Of a DNA stretch of 64,000 bases, positions 1-12,882 are shown piece by piece (position 1 is the stretch's first letter; every line of letters starts with the position of its first letter). The stretch is taken from assembly GCA_036023115.1 (NCBI GenBank), contig JAYKKT010000048.1, positions 5,108,001 to 5,172,000 on the forward strand. Reading direction: 5' to 3'. A program made the position numbers and the translations under genes. The stretch is from Brasenia schreberi (Eukaryota; Streptophyta; Magnoliopsida; Nymphaeales; Cabombaceae). The notes below the pieces were generated by a model that did no database searches, had not been told where the DNA came from, and saw nothing but the letters and a program-made list of their open reading frames with translations.

Positions 1-196
1 ACCTATTTTTCAATGTATTTGGGCCCTGCAGTAGGATGGTAAGAGAGAATGCCCCAACACAATACTCATACTTTGTAGAATCCATGATGGATAAGTTCGA
101 CCAAGTTTTATGTTGGTTGTCGAAAGCCATGCAACCCTCCTCCTTTATCCGGGCTTGGGACCGGCCATGCAAGGGTGATCCCTTACATGGACGGAG
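1..196 (-). mobile_element. RTE-type LINE, 5' untranslated end (partial)
   Basis: On the minus strand this matches the 5' ends seen at 60889 and 32347. Shared blocks are the CGTCCATGTAAGGGATCACC start, the GCCCGGATAAAGGAGGAGGG block and the ATGAGTATTG-type stretch further in. The body of the element would run off the left edge of the window. No coding part is visible. It could equally be a SINE-like derivative such as the one at 42352. Confidence 0.7.
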
Positions 197-1664
197 TTCT
201 TAAATGATTTTCAAAGATTCTTAAAATTCTTCAGGAGACTTTATTTTCAAGATATTTTTCTAAAATCCATCGTTTAATTCCTTGGTTAATTTTTTCTTGG
301 AATTAAGAAATTTGATTCTTTTGAATTTGTATACTTTCAAAATTTTAAAAGAGTCAAATTTTTGAGGAGCCTATAAACCATCACCCAACAAGGACAGAGA
401 AGTTCCAATAGAAGTCTATTGGGACCCCATTTGTAAATTTGAATTTCTTGTTTCTTATTGATATATCTTACGAGACTACAAATTTTTATATTAGAATTTT
501 GGATTGGTTTTTCGATTCAAGCTCCAAAGGTTACAAGTTTTTGCCTCAGAATTGGTATCAAACAACCAATTTAAAATATTGTTTCCTAATGATGGGTTCT
601 GGTGGCATGAGGCTGAGCACAATGATAGTTTGAAAAAGGGTCCTAGGGCATACTACTTCATACTAGTGGTTGAGGGAACTTGGTAAAGTTTAGAGAGGGG
701 AGCAGTTGAATGGTAGAAGCAAGTCAACATGTTGTAGTTCCACTAGGGATCACAATAAGCTGAAAATTGACAGGTGGTTCGCAATGAGGAGTAGGAGATG
801 TAGAGCTTCTTGTGGAGGATTAGATCTAGTAAGAGGAGATATGTAAGCAACTAATATTGCACAAATGATATGGAAATTCTTTTCTTCATAGCTTGTCACA
901 TGTATAAGACTAGCTGGGGTATTGGTTTTGGCTTGAAAGAGATTTTAGAGGCTCATAAGGGTCTATTTACTGTTGAGGGTCATAAGAGCCTCTATGAGAT
1001 CTTAATAACATTATAGCATGCTCAATTAGCTCTTAGCTTAGCTATGTTGGGTTCTTTAACCATCTTTGTAGCCCATCATATATATTGAGGGAGTTCAGCT
1101 AGATGATGCAAGCTTTTGTCAATTTCTACTACAATTTGTATGGTGACTACATTGTAGTGGGCAATCTATTGATGAATTGAGTTGCATCAATGGGGATAAT
1201 GCTAGTAAGGTTGCAAAGAATTGAATGGAAGTCGAGGAAGATAAAGGCTCCCAAAGAACTCATCGCACAAGTCCACCTAATTTCACTCAATTCTATGAAG
1301 AAGAAATGAATCAAACAAAGAACTCTAGAACTTCAATGATTTTCAATATCATAATCAATTTAAGGAGAAATGAGCATATTATAGGCCTAGGTCCACAACA
1401 TATAGAGAGTCTACTCGTAGTTGTCCAAATTAGCAATTAAATGATTAATTGGAGAGTATTTTTCTAGATTACTAAGAATAATAAATGTTTAGTCATAATT
1501 AGATAGAATAAGTTCATGTAGCCAAGTTAGTATAATGCCTTGGGCATTTCTCTACCTATGATTCTGTTAAAAGCCTTTAATTTTTAATGTGTTTCTCATC
1601 ATGCCTCCAAAATGTTAGCTTAGTCTTTTTTACCTCTTGCCCCCATCTTCTTTTATAATAGAGA
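197..1664. other. Intergenic, no gene recognised
   Basis: AT-rich sequence with short open frames only (the longest is about 70 codons and starts after 1225). None has a recognisable motif or splice context. It may be decayed repeat sequence. Confidence 0.6.
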
Positions 1665-1969
1665 CTAGGCATGGTAATCTCTATCCACCAGCCCCATTGC
1701 TGAGCTAGGTGAATCATAAAAGATGCACAAGTGAGGCAGGGTAAGGTTTAAGGTAAATTCATCATGCCCATATATAATCATTGTAATTTAATAATATAGA
1801 ATATTATAAAGTATAACCTTTTACATAAAATATATGATACAAACTCATTTTTTCTTTTAAAAGAAATTACTTTTGTAGCTGAAGTGGGATAGGGTGGAGG
1901 GGTTATATCAAAATGGGTGCAGGCCTGGTGCGGGCACAGTGAAACCCACTCCATTGCCATCCCTACTAG
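1665..1969. mobile_element. MITE-like element with TGGYAAT terminal inverted repeats
   Basis: The left end reads CTAGGCATGGTAATC and the right end ATTGCCATCCCTACTAG, which are imperfect inverted copies. A second member with the same ends lies at 39615-39929. There is no coding capacity. Widespread plant MITEs of the GGGATGGCAATGGGG type have such ends. I could not find a clean target duplication, so the exact borders are uncertain. Confidence 0.55.
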
Positions 1970-2822
1970 AGAAATGTGCTAAACTTGACATTGGATTTTA
2001 TGGATCATCTCAAGGAATAAGACCAACATATAGAATGTAAGACATGCAAGTGGTGCATCCGCCGTCATGAGCTTTTTTTTGTCAGGAGTGTCTTTTGGGT
2101 TGTAACACCTACATAAAATAAATGCAAAATAAAATAGCAGGTTTGAACCTTTCAGTATTTTATTGTTTCATCATCGAAGCATTTTTCCTTTCTTCAAGTA
2201 ATTTGGGCTTAGAGTCAAGTGAATTTGGTTACCGACAACTGTTGATGAAGTCAGCAACTACCTTTTCAATGTATCATTTTCAAAAGTGAAATGTAGTATT
2301 TATGAAGTTAACGACTATTATTAATCGATGTCGAAACTCTTGGCCTTCATGAATATAAACTCCAACTAGAAGGATCAAGATCAAGATTGACAAGCTAATT
2401 GCCTCTAAGGGTGTTTGATTAGGAGGACTGGGCCTACAGAACTAGAACTGTTGCCCAATTTACCTCGTAATGAAACACGGGCCTTGACACGGTAAACCCG
2501 ATTGTAAAGCTCACCAATGGCTCACCTGAGAGGTGTGCCCCACTGGAACTGGTTGTACATTGACAGTTCTGCAGGCCCACCGTCATAATCAAACACCTCC
2601 CTTGGAGTAGTAACTACGAGTCCTAGCTGGGTATGAGCCAGACCGAGAAGGAAAGTCGATTCGCTTCCCATCCTTATGAACGCTGCTGACCCCATGTTCG
2701 AGATAACTGGAATATCTGACGTGGCAAAAATGGCTCCTTTCCTGCCAGAAGATCCAGGAGCGGAGTCTCTGCACACATGAAGTATCCCCTCGGATTCTTT
2801 TTCCTTTCCTCTTCTTTTCACT
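1970..2822. other. Upstream region of the STN8-like gene
   Basis: Non-coding sequence leading to the kinase start codon at 2823. A 103-codon antisense frame (2522-2833) has no recognisable domain and is taken as chance. The promoter and 5' UTR of the kinase should lie here. No convincing TATA box was identified. Confidence 0.5.
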
Positions 2823-5783
2823 ATGGCTTCCACATTTCTCTCCTCAACTGCATCACCTCCAAAACCAAACTTTTATTTTCACTCGTCTTCTTTTATACTA
2901 CCTTCTTTTTCTCACAACATTCTTACAACCCATTCTTTCACCACCAAACTCTTTTCATCACCCAAAAAGGCAACCAGGTTAAATGCCGTTCGTGGAGAAT
3001 TTCCACAAGAATTAGGCCATCTTTTGAGCTCTACCGGATTGGATGATAAGTGGTTTCCTTTGTTGCTGCCCTTGGTTACACATGGACTCGATTTGGTTCA
3101 GACTATTGAAGTCTTACCAGAGAGTGATAGGTTTTGGATTCTGTCTTTTGTTGGTTTGAGTTGGATTTACTTGACTGCAAGGCCTGGGGTCTTGGTGGGT
3201 GCAATTGACGCTTATGTTTTGGCGCCTCTTCAGGTTGTTACTGATAGCATTTTGGGAAGGAGGAATTTGAAGAGAACCGATTTTGTATTGGGGGATAAGA
3301 TTGGGGAAGGGACGTTTGGTGTGGTTTATTATGGGGCTGTGGTCCCAAAGAATTCTTCTTCAGGTGATGGCGATGAGGAGCAAGAGGAGTTGAGGAGGAG
3401 AGGGAGGAGAGTTAGAAATTCTGAGATGGATGAGAGGTTGAAGAATTCACAGAAGGTCATTCTCAAGAAGGTTGGTAGATAAATTAGGAGACAAATCTCT
3501 CTCTCTCTCTCTCTCGTGTTCCCAATTCAAGTGTGAACAACTCTTTCTTTATAGTCTGAAGTCTAAGAATCTGAATGTTTCTTCTGTTTGGGAGTGAACT
3601 TTTGTGTTCATCAAGAGAGTATAAAGGGAAAATGTTTCATTGATTCCAACACCTGATGTCCACGTTGGTAATATTATTACGAAGTATTTCAATGTAACGT
3701 GTCATTGCGAGTGGGACATTTGGTGGTAAACGGTGACGACTTCTCACGTTTTCAGAATTTCTGCAATCTCCAAGTTCTTGGATGAAAGAGGAACTGCTGT
3801 ACAAATATCTTGTGCAATTGTGCATTTTACTATCCTTGACTGTAACTCCTCCTTGATCAATGCATATCAGGTCAAGGTTGAAACTGGAGGAGCCAAAGAA
3901 TGTGGTGACTATGAGGAGTGGTTCAACTACAGACTTTCAAGGGCTGCTCCAGAAGTCTGTGCTGAATTTCTTGGGAGTTTTGTGTCTGATAAAACTCTTT
4001 CACAGTTTAGTAAGGGCGGGAAATGGCTTGTTTGGAAATTTGAGGTATTTCAACTTTCCTTGCAATCTCCTATAGACCGATTCATCTATGGTCTTAAAGT
4101 TTTTCAGTTTTAGTTTCTATGCTCTGTGTCTAGCAAGCTACTGATCCACTGCAACCACCATAACCGTTCTAAATATAATGCTTAGATTACTTGATTGCAC
4201 GGGCCATTCAAACTGCTTATACGAATTATACCTCAAGGCCCTCTAGCAATGATTATCCATGCGGCCCATTGACAGAAAACCTCATCAACCCAATCTGTTG
4301 ATAGCCATTTTTTCAACTTGTCTTGGCCTTCAAGCTTTTATTGTTAATCTTTGTTACAATAACAATGTAGATCTCTCATTGTTTAGTTACGATGATCACG
4401 TAACATTGGTACAATAAAAATGCTCAAATTTTTTAGATAGATATCCGTGTTTTTGGAGATGGCTGACCATTCGAACATGGACCAGGGTGATAGAGACCTA
4501 GCTGACTATATGAAAGATCGCAACTTCCCCACAAACTTAGAATCCATCATGTTTGGGCGTGTTCTGAAAGGAATGGATTCGGTCAACAGGAAAGCGTTGA
4601 TCATCAAACAGATAATGCGTCAAATTATTACCTCTCTCAAAAGGATCCATGATACAGGGATTGTTCATCGAGATGTAAAGCCTGCAAACTTAGTGGTCAC
4701 CAACAAAGGAAAGATCAAGCTTATTGATTTTGGGGCCGCCACTGATCTGCGGATTGGCAAGAATTACATACCAGATCGTGGGTTGCTCGATCCGGACTAT
4801 TGTCCTCCAGAGCTTTTCGTGATGCCAGAGGAGACTCCAAGCCCTCCTCCAGAACCTATCGCTGCTATCCTTTCTCCGGTTGTCTGGCAGGTACTTAATT
4901 AAATGTAAATGAAAGAGTCTGAAAAATCTGTTACTGCAACACAGTTCGTAAAATTCAAATAAATCATATAGCACATGATCCGTTTCCTACACAGTTTTGC
5001 TTTCTTTATATTATTATTATTTACTTTTGCTTTCCTCCCTGTCCAACAAATATTTGACAAGTTTAGCTAACAGACTTTGATTCTGGAGCACGCATTTTTT
5101 ATTGCATAATGTGAGAACGAGAAAATTGACATCACGAAAATTATACCAGCGGAAATTTGAAAAAGAACACTTTTAGTCGAATAGCGTTTGCATTGCAACC
5201 ATATTACTGAAATCTGAAAAGATGGACCACGCGCTCTATCTGTGTGTGTGTGAGAGAGAAATCTCACTTATTTATTCTTTTGGACTCAAATCGAATTCCA
5301 ACATAAGATAATCATGTGTTCTGCAGTTGGACAGTCCCGATCTATTTGCTATGTACTAGACAGAGTTATCTATTTGTTCTTTTGGATTAAAATCCAATCC
5401 TAAAGTAAGATAGTGATGTCTTTCTTCTGCAGCTGAACAGTCCCGATCTATTTGATATGTACTCAGCTGGAGTGATACTTCTCCATATGGCAAGTCCCAC
5501 TCTCAGGTCCACTGCAGGCATAAAGAATTTCAAGTCAGAAATAAAAAACGTTGGCTATGATTTGAAGAAATGGAGGGAGTACACTCGAATGAGACCGGAT
5601 CTGAGCATACTTGATCTGGATTCTGGTAGAGGTTGGGATTTGGTTACGAAGCTTATTTCACAAAGAGGTTTTCTTAGACGGGGGCGTCTGTCGGCTTCTG
5701 CAGCTCTCAGACATCCTTATTTTCTGCTGGGTGGTGATCGAGCAGCCGCAGCTCTTTCAAAGCTGGACATAGCTAGCTTGTGA
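2823..5783 (+). CDS. STN8: Chloroplast serine/threonine protein kinase STN8-like (thylakoid)
   Basis: Four exons, all joined in phase 0: 2823-3470, 3871-4044, 4486-4890 and 5433-5783, giving 525 residues (Arabidopsis STN8 is about 495). Residues 1-55 are Ser/Thr-rich like a chloroplast transit peptide. A hydrophobic segment at about 104-125 could anchor it in the thylakoid. The kinase domain follows: glycine-rich loop GEGTFG at 161-166, HRDVKPAN at 335-342 (catalytic Asp337), DFG at 355-357, and a YCPPEL segment before the C-lobe. STN8 phosphorylates photosystem II core proteins, a role known for the family and inferred here. Every exon edge has GT/AG. The last intron (4891-5432) contains a decoy copy of the exon-4 acceptor (see 5265-5464). 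The sister kinase STN7 is the alternative, but the length and the C-terminus ending shortly after the kinase domain favour STN8. Confidence 0.9.
5265..5464 (+). repeat. Tandem duplication of the STN8 exon-4 acceptor region
   Basis: Two roughly 95-100-bp units, 5265-5360 and 5366-5464, share a TTCTTTTGGA block, an AAGATARTSATGT block, a CTGCAG acceptor and then ACAGTCCCGATCTATTTG. The downstream unit is the working exon 4 start (acceptor AG at 5431-5432). The upstream unit has an equivalent acceptor (AG at 5325-5326), but its frame stops at TAG 5357-5359 after ten codons. The divergence suggests an old duplication. Confidence 0.85.
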
Positions 5784-7435
5784 AGGTATTCGGTGCACCC
5801 ATATAAGAATTTCACCCTGTTTTTTATAATTTTACAAGTGAATGTCGCCTTCTAAGTATATATTTTTTATGTGACTTCACTTTTCAAACAAGGGAACTAA
5901 TGCGTGAACCTTGCAGTGACATTGGGAATGATTATTATGCATTTGAGAGAACTTGTCAGTTTGTCATACTGTTGGTAGTCGGTGGTTCTGGTTCAAAGCG
6001 TCCAACCTGTTGAAATAACAGTTCCTCGTTTCAACACGAATTCTGCATATACTCTATTCTAGCATTTTTATGTCTCATAAGATCAACTCCATTTCCTTTT
6101 CCTCATTCAAGAACGTAAGTAAAACCCAGGGATCACATTCATACCTGCTTTAAGTTTCCTTGACGATGTATTGATAGATAGACATGATGCACACACTCGA
6201 ACACACAAGAATACATAGAGGCACTGACCGGATGCTATTGCATGCATTGTCTGGAATTCTCAGCAAACTATTTGGTTGGAGATATTGGACAATGATTCAT
6301 CTCATAAGCATAGTAAGTAGTCTGCTGAAACTTGTGCAAAGCATTGAATAGGTTCCCCCCCAGTGCATAATAAATTGAGAAATGGGATGAGATATGCATT
6401 CGTATAGGAAGCCTTGATGAGTAGTGTGTTTTTGTAGGCACATAACGGTATGTTGGGGTTTTGTTTTTTCTTAGGAAATTTCTGTTTCTCGTGAAAAAAA
6501 ATTCAATGCAAGATGCTAACATTGGAGAAGTATCGTTAAATTTTGGTTTTCATTATTTTTTGGATATTTAATTTATAGGGACTGGTGTAACTGTATGGTT
6601 ATGTTAATTCTCAAAATAAAATTTCTAAATCACCAAAGGGAGGTTGACTGATTCCACCCGGACCCCAGGATTAAGATTTGGATTCATGAGATCAAGATCC
6701 ACATTTGCTAGTTCCTTTTGTTTAGGAACAGATTAGTTTGGATTAATTAGAGTTTACCTTGTAATAGGAAATGTAGGATCATTAGGATCCTAATTATCAT
6801 AGGATTTGTTTTCACGAGAATTTGTTATAGCCCGCTAGATAGCATATCTCAATCCGTATCAAGAAACAAGATCAAGTTGATGAAGTTCAAGATAAAGATA
6901 TTAAAATCAAGTTAATTAGCGATCAAAAAGATGATTTTTGCCACTCTAGAAGAGATGCTCATGAACAAAATCTTTTGCATAGTAATATGGTGCATATTAG
7001 AACTGTTCTTAAAAGAATGAGAAATGCTGAACGATGTGGCAGGTGACATGGTGAAGTGTTGGACCACCCAGAGCAACTCTTGAGGCCATAGTAACTGGGA
7101 AGTTAATGCTGTGAAAAGTCACTATATGGTTATTTGTTAGTCAAGTTTATGTAGGAGTCTTATCTACATTAAGGTTTATGTAAATTAAGAATTAGAATTT
7201 GGTTATTCAATTCAGGTTTTATATTTTTAGTGACTGAATGTAGGCCTCTTAAGGATTAGGACTGTTATGTCATACATTATTAGGAGAGTGTCTGAACAGA
7301 AGTCTAAGTCAGTTATAAAGACTTATTTAATTCATGCTTGGATTGGTTTTTCATAAATCTTTATATTTTCTCTTCTTTTCCTTTCTCCCTTTCTTTCTTT
7401 TTCCTAAGTTCTTGTTGAACCCCTGGAATTAACTT
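5784..7435. other. 3' flank of STN8-like gene and intergenic DNA
   Basis: It should contain the kinase 3' UTR and polyadenylation signals. No further gene, RNA gene or clear repeat was recognised. Short open frames (for example 6268-6522 on the minus strand) have no domain signal. Confidence 0.5.
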
Positions 7436-7480
<45 letters not shown>

Positions 7481-7500
7481 TGTGCACACACACAAATACA
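7436..7500. repeat. (CT)n / (GT)(CA) compound microsatellite
   Basis: About 38 bases of uninterrupted CT dinucleotides starting near 7440, followed by GTGTGTGCACACACAC. Six-frame open frames crossing it are artefacts of the repeat. Confidence 0.95.
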
Positions 7501-10439
7501 CCATCATAAATTTGTCCAATTTGGTCAAGGAACCAAAACTATTTGCTGCACATAACTTCCTCAATTCTTGTCCATTTTTCGTGCAGATCTATCAAAAAGC
7601 CCACAAATGCACCAAGAGCATTAGCTCAAAGGCAGGACGCCCTAACGCCGTTGCTATTGGTGGGAGTTTGACTCCCTGAGGGTGGGTGTTATGGTTTGGC
7701 CTCCTCTTGTAGCCAAAAAAATCCCACGGGCTCTTTCCAATGACGCAAGTCTCAATAGTAGTTCCATTGTTAAACTGTGTCCAATTAGTTTTTATATAAA
7801 TATGTACAAGTAAGCCAGACAGAATTCCAATAATGGCATACCTTTGGATCCTTGTGCTTTTGCAACCATATTATCTGGTGTCAGAGCAATTCATTCTTTG
7901 GGCTTCATGCTACGTCTCTAGTAATATATCTTTAATTATTTCAAGATTTAACCACTAAAAGTTGAGTTGAGCACAATATGTGAGCCTTCGGATGGAAGCT
8001 CAAAAGGCTTCTCAAAAAGAAAATCAACGTTTGAAGCAAGTTTCCAAAGAGTGGGGATGTGGAGATCGATTGTTTTCATGAGGTAGATGATTAACCGCTA
8101 GAAAATGGGAAAACTTATTGGAAGAAAAGTAATCGCTCGAAAGCCCAACAAAGTCAATCAAGCAAGCACTCAGTCGATCAATCGAGTTTCTCATTATTCA
8201 ACTTGTTTTGTTTGTTGCTTGCTTCTACTTTCTACTCTTTGCAACACTCTGTAAGGTTCATTCTTGAAGAGGAGAGTTGTTTCTCTTTTCCTTTTCTTTC
8301 TTTTTTTCCTCTTATTTGGTGATAGTCTTTTCTTTCTTCTCTCGGCTCGGTTGGTTGCAGAGGCTTCTTGAGTTGGGATCATCCCCTGTCATTGATCTCA
8401 CCGCACTCATGGTCCTTCTATTGAGGCATCCTCAATAGTAACTTGAGATTCTAAGAGATTTATTGAATCGCCTAAGCCTTATAAGTACCCTTTTGAGGGT
8501 GCAACTGAGTGCCCTCTAGCACACTCTTAGACCAATCACCCGATTTCTAGAAATATTTGACCCGATTGGGATATCGTATCAATACAAGGTGTACTTATTC
8601 GAAGAGAAAATTTTCTTATCACGTTGACTGGATCCGGTTTTGTTCGGTCTTATACAAATGAAATTGGAAAAAGACTATTCTATGGCCTCCAACAATACCA
8701 ATAATTTCTCCCAACATTGATCCACTCAAACCACCTCATGGAGGTCGAATCCCAAACCCAAATGATGGACAAGGATCAACTTCGACACTAGATGGTCTTT
8801 GCTTGGCCAAGGCCAAGCTGGATTTCATTGACCTTCCTTCAAACCGGTTTTCCCTTAACAAGTTTGGCCAATTGAAGACTAATTTAACTCCTACTTTTTG
8901 GAGGGACATATGTACGATACAACTCATGAGAGAACATGAACAAATAGCAGAGTTGTAAGTTATTGGGTGACACTTTCGGTTCTAATAATGCATATCCATG
9001 ATATGCAGGAAAAAGGAACTTCTTTCTAGATTTCGTTAGATGCATTTTTTATAAAGATGAACATTTCAAAATAAAATGGTTTTATTTTATTAAAGTAAAT
9101 TAAAATCTCTTGATACAAGAATAAAAGCTTTAGCGAAAAGCACATCATGGAAAACACAAGAAAATGAAAAAGTGTTAGAGGATATAAACAAATGAAAAGT
9201 TTGTTTATGCATGATGATATACAAAAAATAAGAAAAGTCTTTCATGTTGAACACCCTATGCAGGTAACTAGGAAAATATCACTCTTCACCTTCATCTTCT
9301 TTTTCTCCTCTTCTCACTTATGCCTTTTCGCACTGCACACCAAGGTCAAAGTCCGAGATTCACCTTCATTAGTATCAAATCGTCATGGTTCATCCTTGGC
9401 ATCCAAGATGCGTTGCCTTTGGCTTTAAGTATGCTTCCTGTCAATAATAGAGAAAAGGAAGGTCTATTCTTTTAGAGAGAACATATTGAAACGATTATAA
9501 CCAAGAACTCGATTTTGTCCCCAAAAGTTTACTTTACTATTTTTTGTTTGTTCTCTACAACAAATTGACAAGAGGCTGAAGGCCACGCTTTTTTAGAAAA
9601 CCAAGGGCCGAAACCAAGTGTACCCTTAGTTTCTTAATATCAGAAACTAGTAAGTATCACGAAATTGCTAGCCTACACTATAGTTTCGCGAATCGCTAGC
9701 CCATGATGTGGTTTTAAGAACTGCTAACAATTTCACATAAAACTTTGGGCAAAAAAATGCAGACTTCAAAATTAGTGTCGGTTTTATGTAAAAAAATCAC
9801 CATTGTGGCTAGTTAAGTTTTTTGAAATTAGAGTTTTGTCTAGATATTTGTTTGTGAACTTGTGAGATAGCCCTTGTGATTGGTTTTACTATTCTACCCC
9901 TTATGTTTTACTATTCTTACCCCCATTATAGTATTAAAATATTGGTATTATAGTGTAACTTGAATTACTTATCTATCCCACTTGTGTCACAATTATTATA
10001 GAAATATTTTGAGTTTGTTTTTACTATCAAACCCTTTACTGTTTTTGCAACTTATAGAATTGTCATGTATTATATTTTTACATTTTTACCCTCATTACTT
10101 TACAAAATTTATAGGATTGCCTTATAAGAGAATTTACAATTTCATCCCTAAACCTCCTATTGAATTTCAAACTCTGTAGGTGAGAAAAGTTACTCTGTTA
10201 CCATGAGCCTCCAAAATAGTACCTATAATTTTTATGATATTGCTAACAACTGCCTAGAAATATTTAGAAATCAGTCTATATAGTCTTCTATTATTACAGT
10301 TTAGTGTTTACTAGGTTTTATTAGTTGTTTCATGAAATTATATTTAATTCCTTTTACTTATTGCTTGTTTATTGTTTTCTTTTTGAAATATATAGACCCT
10401 TTTATTGTTATCTTCACGAAATATCTAAAACTCACAACT
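7501..10439. other. Intergenic, possible decayed repeats
   Basis: No gene was recognised. A plus-strand frame at about 8741-8958 runs some 70 codons without a stop and could be old gag-like sequence, but I see no motif. At about 9655-9760 three loosely similar 30-bp units around GCTAGC follow one another. The rest is AT-rich. Confidence 0.45.
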
Positions 10440-10830
10440 AGAATATGTGTTTCTAAATTAGCAAATACTGAAAAACTGAATGGTCTAAATTTTTAAATAT
10501 AAAAAAGAAGAATTTCATTTGTCTTGACCCTAAAGGGTGTTGATTATGTAATGAGAAAAACAAAAATACTACTTATACCCAATGAAATGGATGAAGGAAA
10601 AGAAAAATATAAAACCTTCATAAAGGATGACACAATAGTCATGACTATTATGCTTACATATATAGAGGATGAACTGATTAAAGGAATAGAAAACAACAAA
10701 ATAATTATTGATTCAATAACAACTAAATATGATACTATAACCAAACTGCATGTCTAATTATTCCTTCAAAAATATAATTATCATAAAATGAAAGAAAGAG
10801 ATAATGTAGTTGAACTTACACTAAGGACGA
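10440..10830 (+). pseudogene. Copia gag fragment, copy 1
   Basis: The frames around 10480-10830 match the better-preserved gag at 17466-18029: a KTILLPN-type stretch, the KYKTFIKDDTI segment, LTYIEDELI, then TTKYDTITKLHV and a KYNYxKMK segment. A stop at 10755-10757 interrupts the frame. This resembles the UBN2-type gag domain that opens Copia polyproteins. It is truncated, with no protease, integrase or LTR in continuity. Confidence 0.7.
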
Positions 10831-11389
10831 TTCAGAATCCCTACAAATGTTCCAAATATTAGGACCAAACATTTTGTTATCGATCAAAAGTGGCTGCCTA
10901 ACTTTGTTGCTCCCAAAGGCGAATCTCGGCCTTGGTCTCCGTGTGTAGTGCAGAAGCAAGGTGTAAGCATGAAGAGGAAGAAGAAGATAAAGGAGAAAAG
11001 TGATATTTGTTTGGTTATCTGCAAAGGGTTTTCAATAAGAAAGACTTTTCTCCTTTTTTTATTTATTATACATCAATAAACTTTTTATTTATTTATATAT
11101 TTTTAGGCTTTTTCATTTCTTTGTGTTTTCCATCCTTATGTTGAGAGATTTCCATTTACTTTCATAAAGGAAAACTTCTTTAGTTTAAAATATTTATCTT
11201 TATGAAAAATTCATCTCATGAAATCCGATAAGAGAACTCTTCTCCCCATATTTTATGGATCTACGTTGGATTTCTAAGTTGTAAGTGAATTGTAACTTGT
11301 ACAAGTTATGTGGTTTTCATAATCAACAAATTTTTTCTTCATAATTAACCATGAATCTATGCATATCTCAAACCCATGTGTGCAACATG
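10831..11389. other. Spacer between Copia fragments
   Basis: AT-rich DNA with no recognised coding or repeat signal. It may be decayed internal retrotransposon sequence. Confidence 0.4.
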
Positions 11390-12882
11390 TTTAATGAAAA
11401 ATCTTATGAAATACCTTTATTAAGGGTCAACCAACATATCATTTGTTGGCATATAAGATATAAATATGTCACTTCTTTTAAGCATATCATGAACATAGTG
11501 ATATAAACCATTATATATTTGCTTATAGAGCTACCACCTCTACTCTTAATGTAAGTAATTACTGCATTGTTGTCACAATAAATGATAAATTACTCATTGA
11601 CTATATTCAACTTCAAATCAGGTATAAAGTGGCTTGTCCAAATGACACTTATTGTAGTCATACTGTAAGCAACATATTTAGCTTCTTGAGTATGCAATGA
11701 TATACAACCTTGTTTCTTATACAAACAACAACAACAACAACTAAGCCTTTTCCCATACTAGACGGGGACAACCTTGTTTCTTATAAGCTCAAAAAATAAC
11801 ATTACCTCCAAATAAGAATACTTGACTAGAGGTTGACATATTATCATCTTTGCTCTCAACAAAGTCAATATCTGAGTATCCTATCACTTTTAATTCATTT
11901 ATTTGAAAGCATAATTTTAAATCTTTTATTCCTTTAAGATATCTCAAAATCCTTTTTACAACTATCTAGTATTTCCAACTAGGATTATTTTGATATCTAC
12001 TCACAAGACCAATAACAAAGCTAATATCAAGTTCTGTACACAATATAACATACATCAAGATACCCACAACTTATGAATAAGGAACATTAGGCTTGTATTC
12101 TTCCTTATCGAAACAATCAAACTTACTCAATTTGATTCTTTTAGCAATGAGTACATGTGTAGGTTTGCAATAACCCATTCTAAATTTCTTAAAGATATAA
12201 TGAATATATATCTCTTAACTCAAACAAATAAATTTAGATTCTTTATCACGAAAAATCTTTATACTCAAAATATAGGATATCTCTCCCATATCCTTCATTT
12301 CAAACTTTGAATTTAACCATGACATGGTTTTGACAATCATCTCATTGGCATTCCCAGTCAATAATGTATTATCTACATATAATGATAGAATGACATATTG
12401 GCTCTCACTGTTCCAAACATATATATTGTAGTCTAGTTCAATAACTACAAACCATTTACGAGATGATTGTTTAAGACCATATAAAGATTTTTCAACCAAT
12501 ATACTTTATCTGCCTACCCTTCAACAATATACTTTTATAGTTGCCGCATATAAATGATTTAATTTAAATCACTATTTAAGAATATAGTTTTTCATCAAGC
12601 TGATATAAATCTAAATCATAAAATACAAAAATAACCAAAATAATCCTTATAGAAGCAAATTTTACAATAGGAGAATATGTATCTATATAATCTATCTTCA
12701 CCTTTTGCAAAAATCCTTTACAACCAGCCTCGTCTTCAACTTTTCGATTAATACATCAACTTTATATACAACCCATGATTTTCCTTTATTTTGGAAAATC
12801 TGTTAATTCTCAAACTTCATTTTTCTCAATGATTTAATTTTTTTATTCATTATTCTTTCTCAATATAATGATTTAGATAAGA
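11390..12882 (-). pseudogene. Copia pol remnant: reverse transcriptase and RNase H
   Basis: Reading right to left, the reverse transcriptase appears at 12499-12215 with YGLKQS followed by YVDNTLLTG, a variant of the YVDDM catalytic box. RNase H follows towards 11400, with KKQGCISLHTQEAKYVAYS and IYCDNNAV. Many stops and small gaps break the frame. RNase H is interrupted at 11722-11767 by a LINE tail. The upstream part (integrase, gag) is missing. The block ends where RTE sequence begins near 12883. Confidence 0.8.
11704..11785 (-). mobile_element. 46-bp RTE LINE 3' tail with 18-bp target duplication
   Basis: The insert at 11722-11767 consists of CAA repeats followed by CTAAGCCTTTTCCCATACT and the GACGGGG end, the same 3' terminus as the LINE at 46502. 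It is flanked by the perfect 18-bp direct repeat ACAACCTTGTTTCTTATA at 11704-11721 and 11768-11785. It is an extreme 5'-truncated insertion into Copia RNase H, oriented on the minus strand. Confidence 0.92.

Noticed and set aside
2522..2833. 103-codon minus-strand open frame overlapping the STN8 start
   Set aside because: No recognisable domain. It lies antisense to the kinase promoter and start codon and has no splice or composition support.
7434..7564. Open frames of repeated Leu-Ser / Arg-Glu
   Set aside because: Products of the (CT)n microsatellite.
7640..7720. Possible tRNA-like segment around GTTTGACTCCC
   Set aside because: No cloverleaf with proper acceptor and anticodon stems could be drawn.
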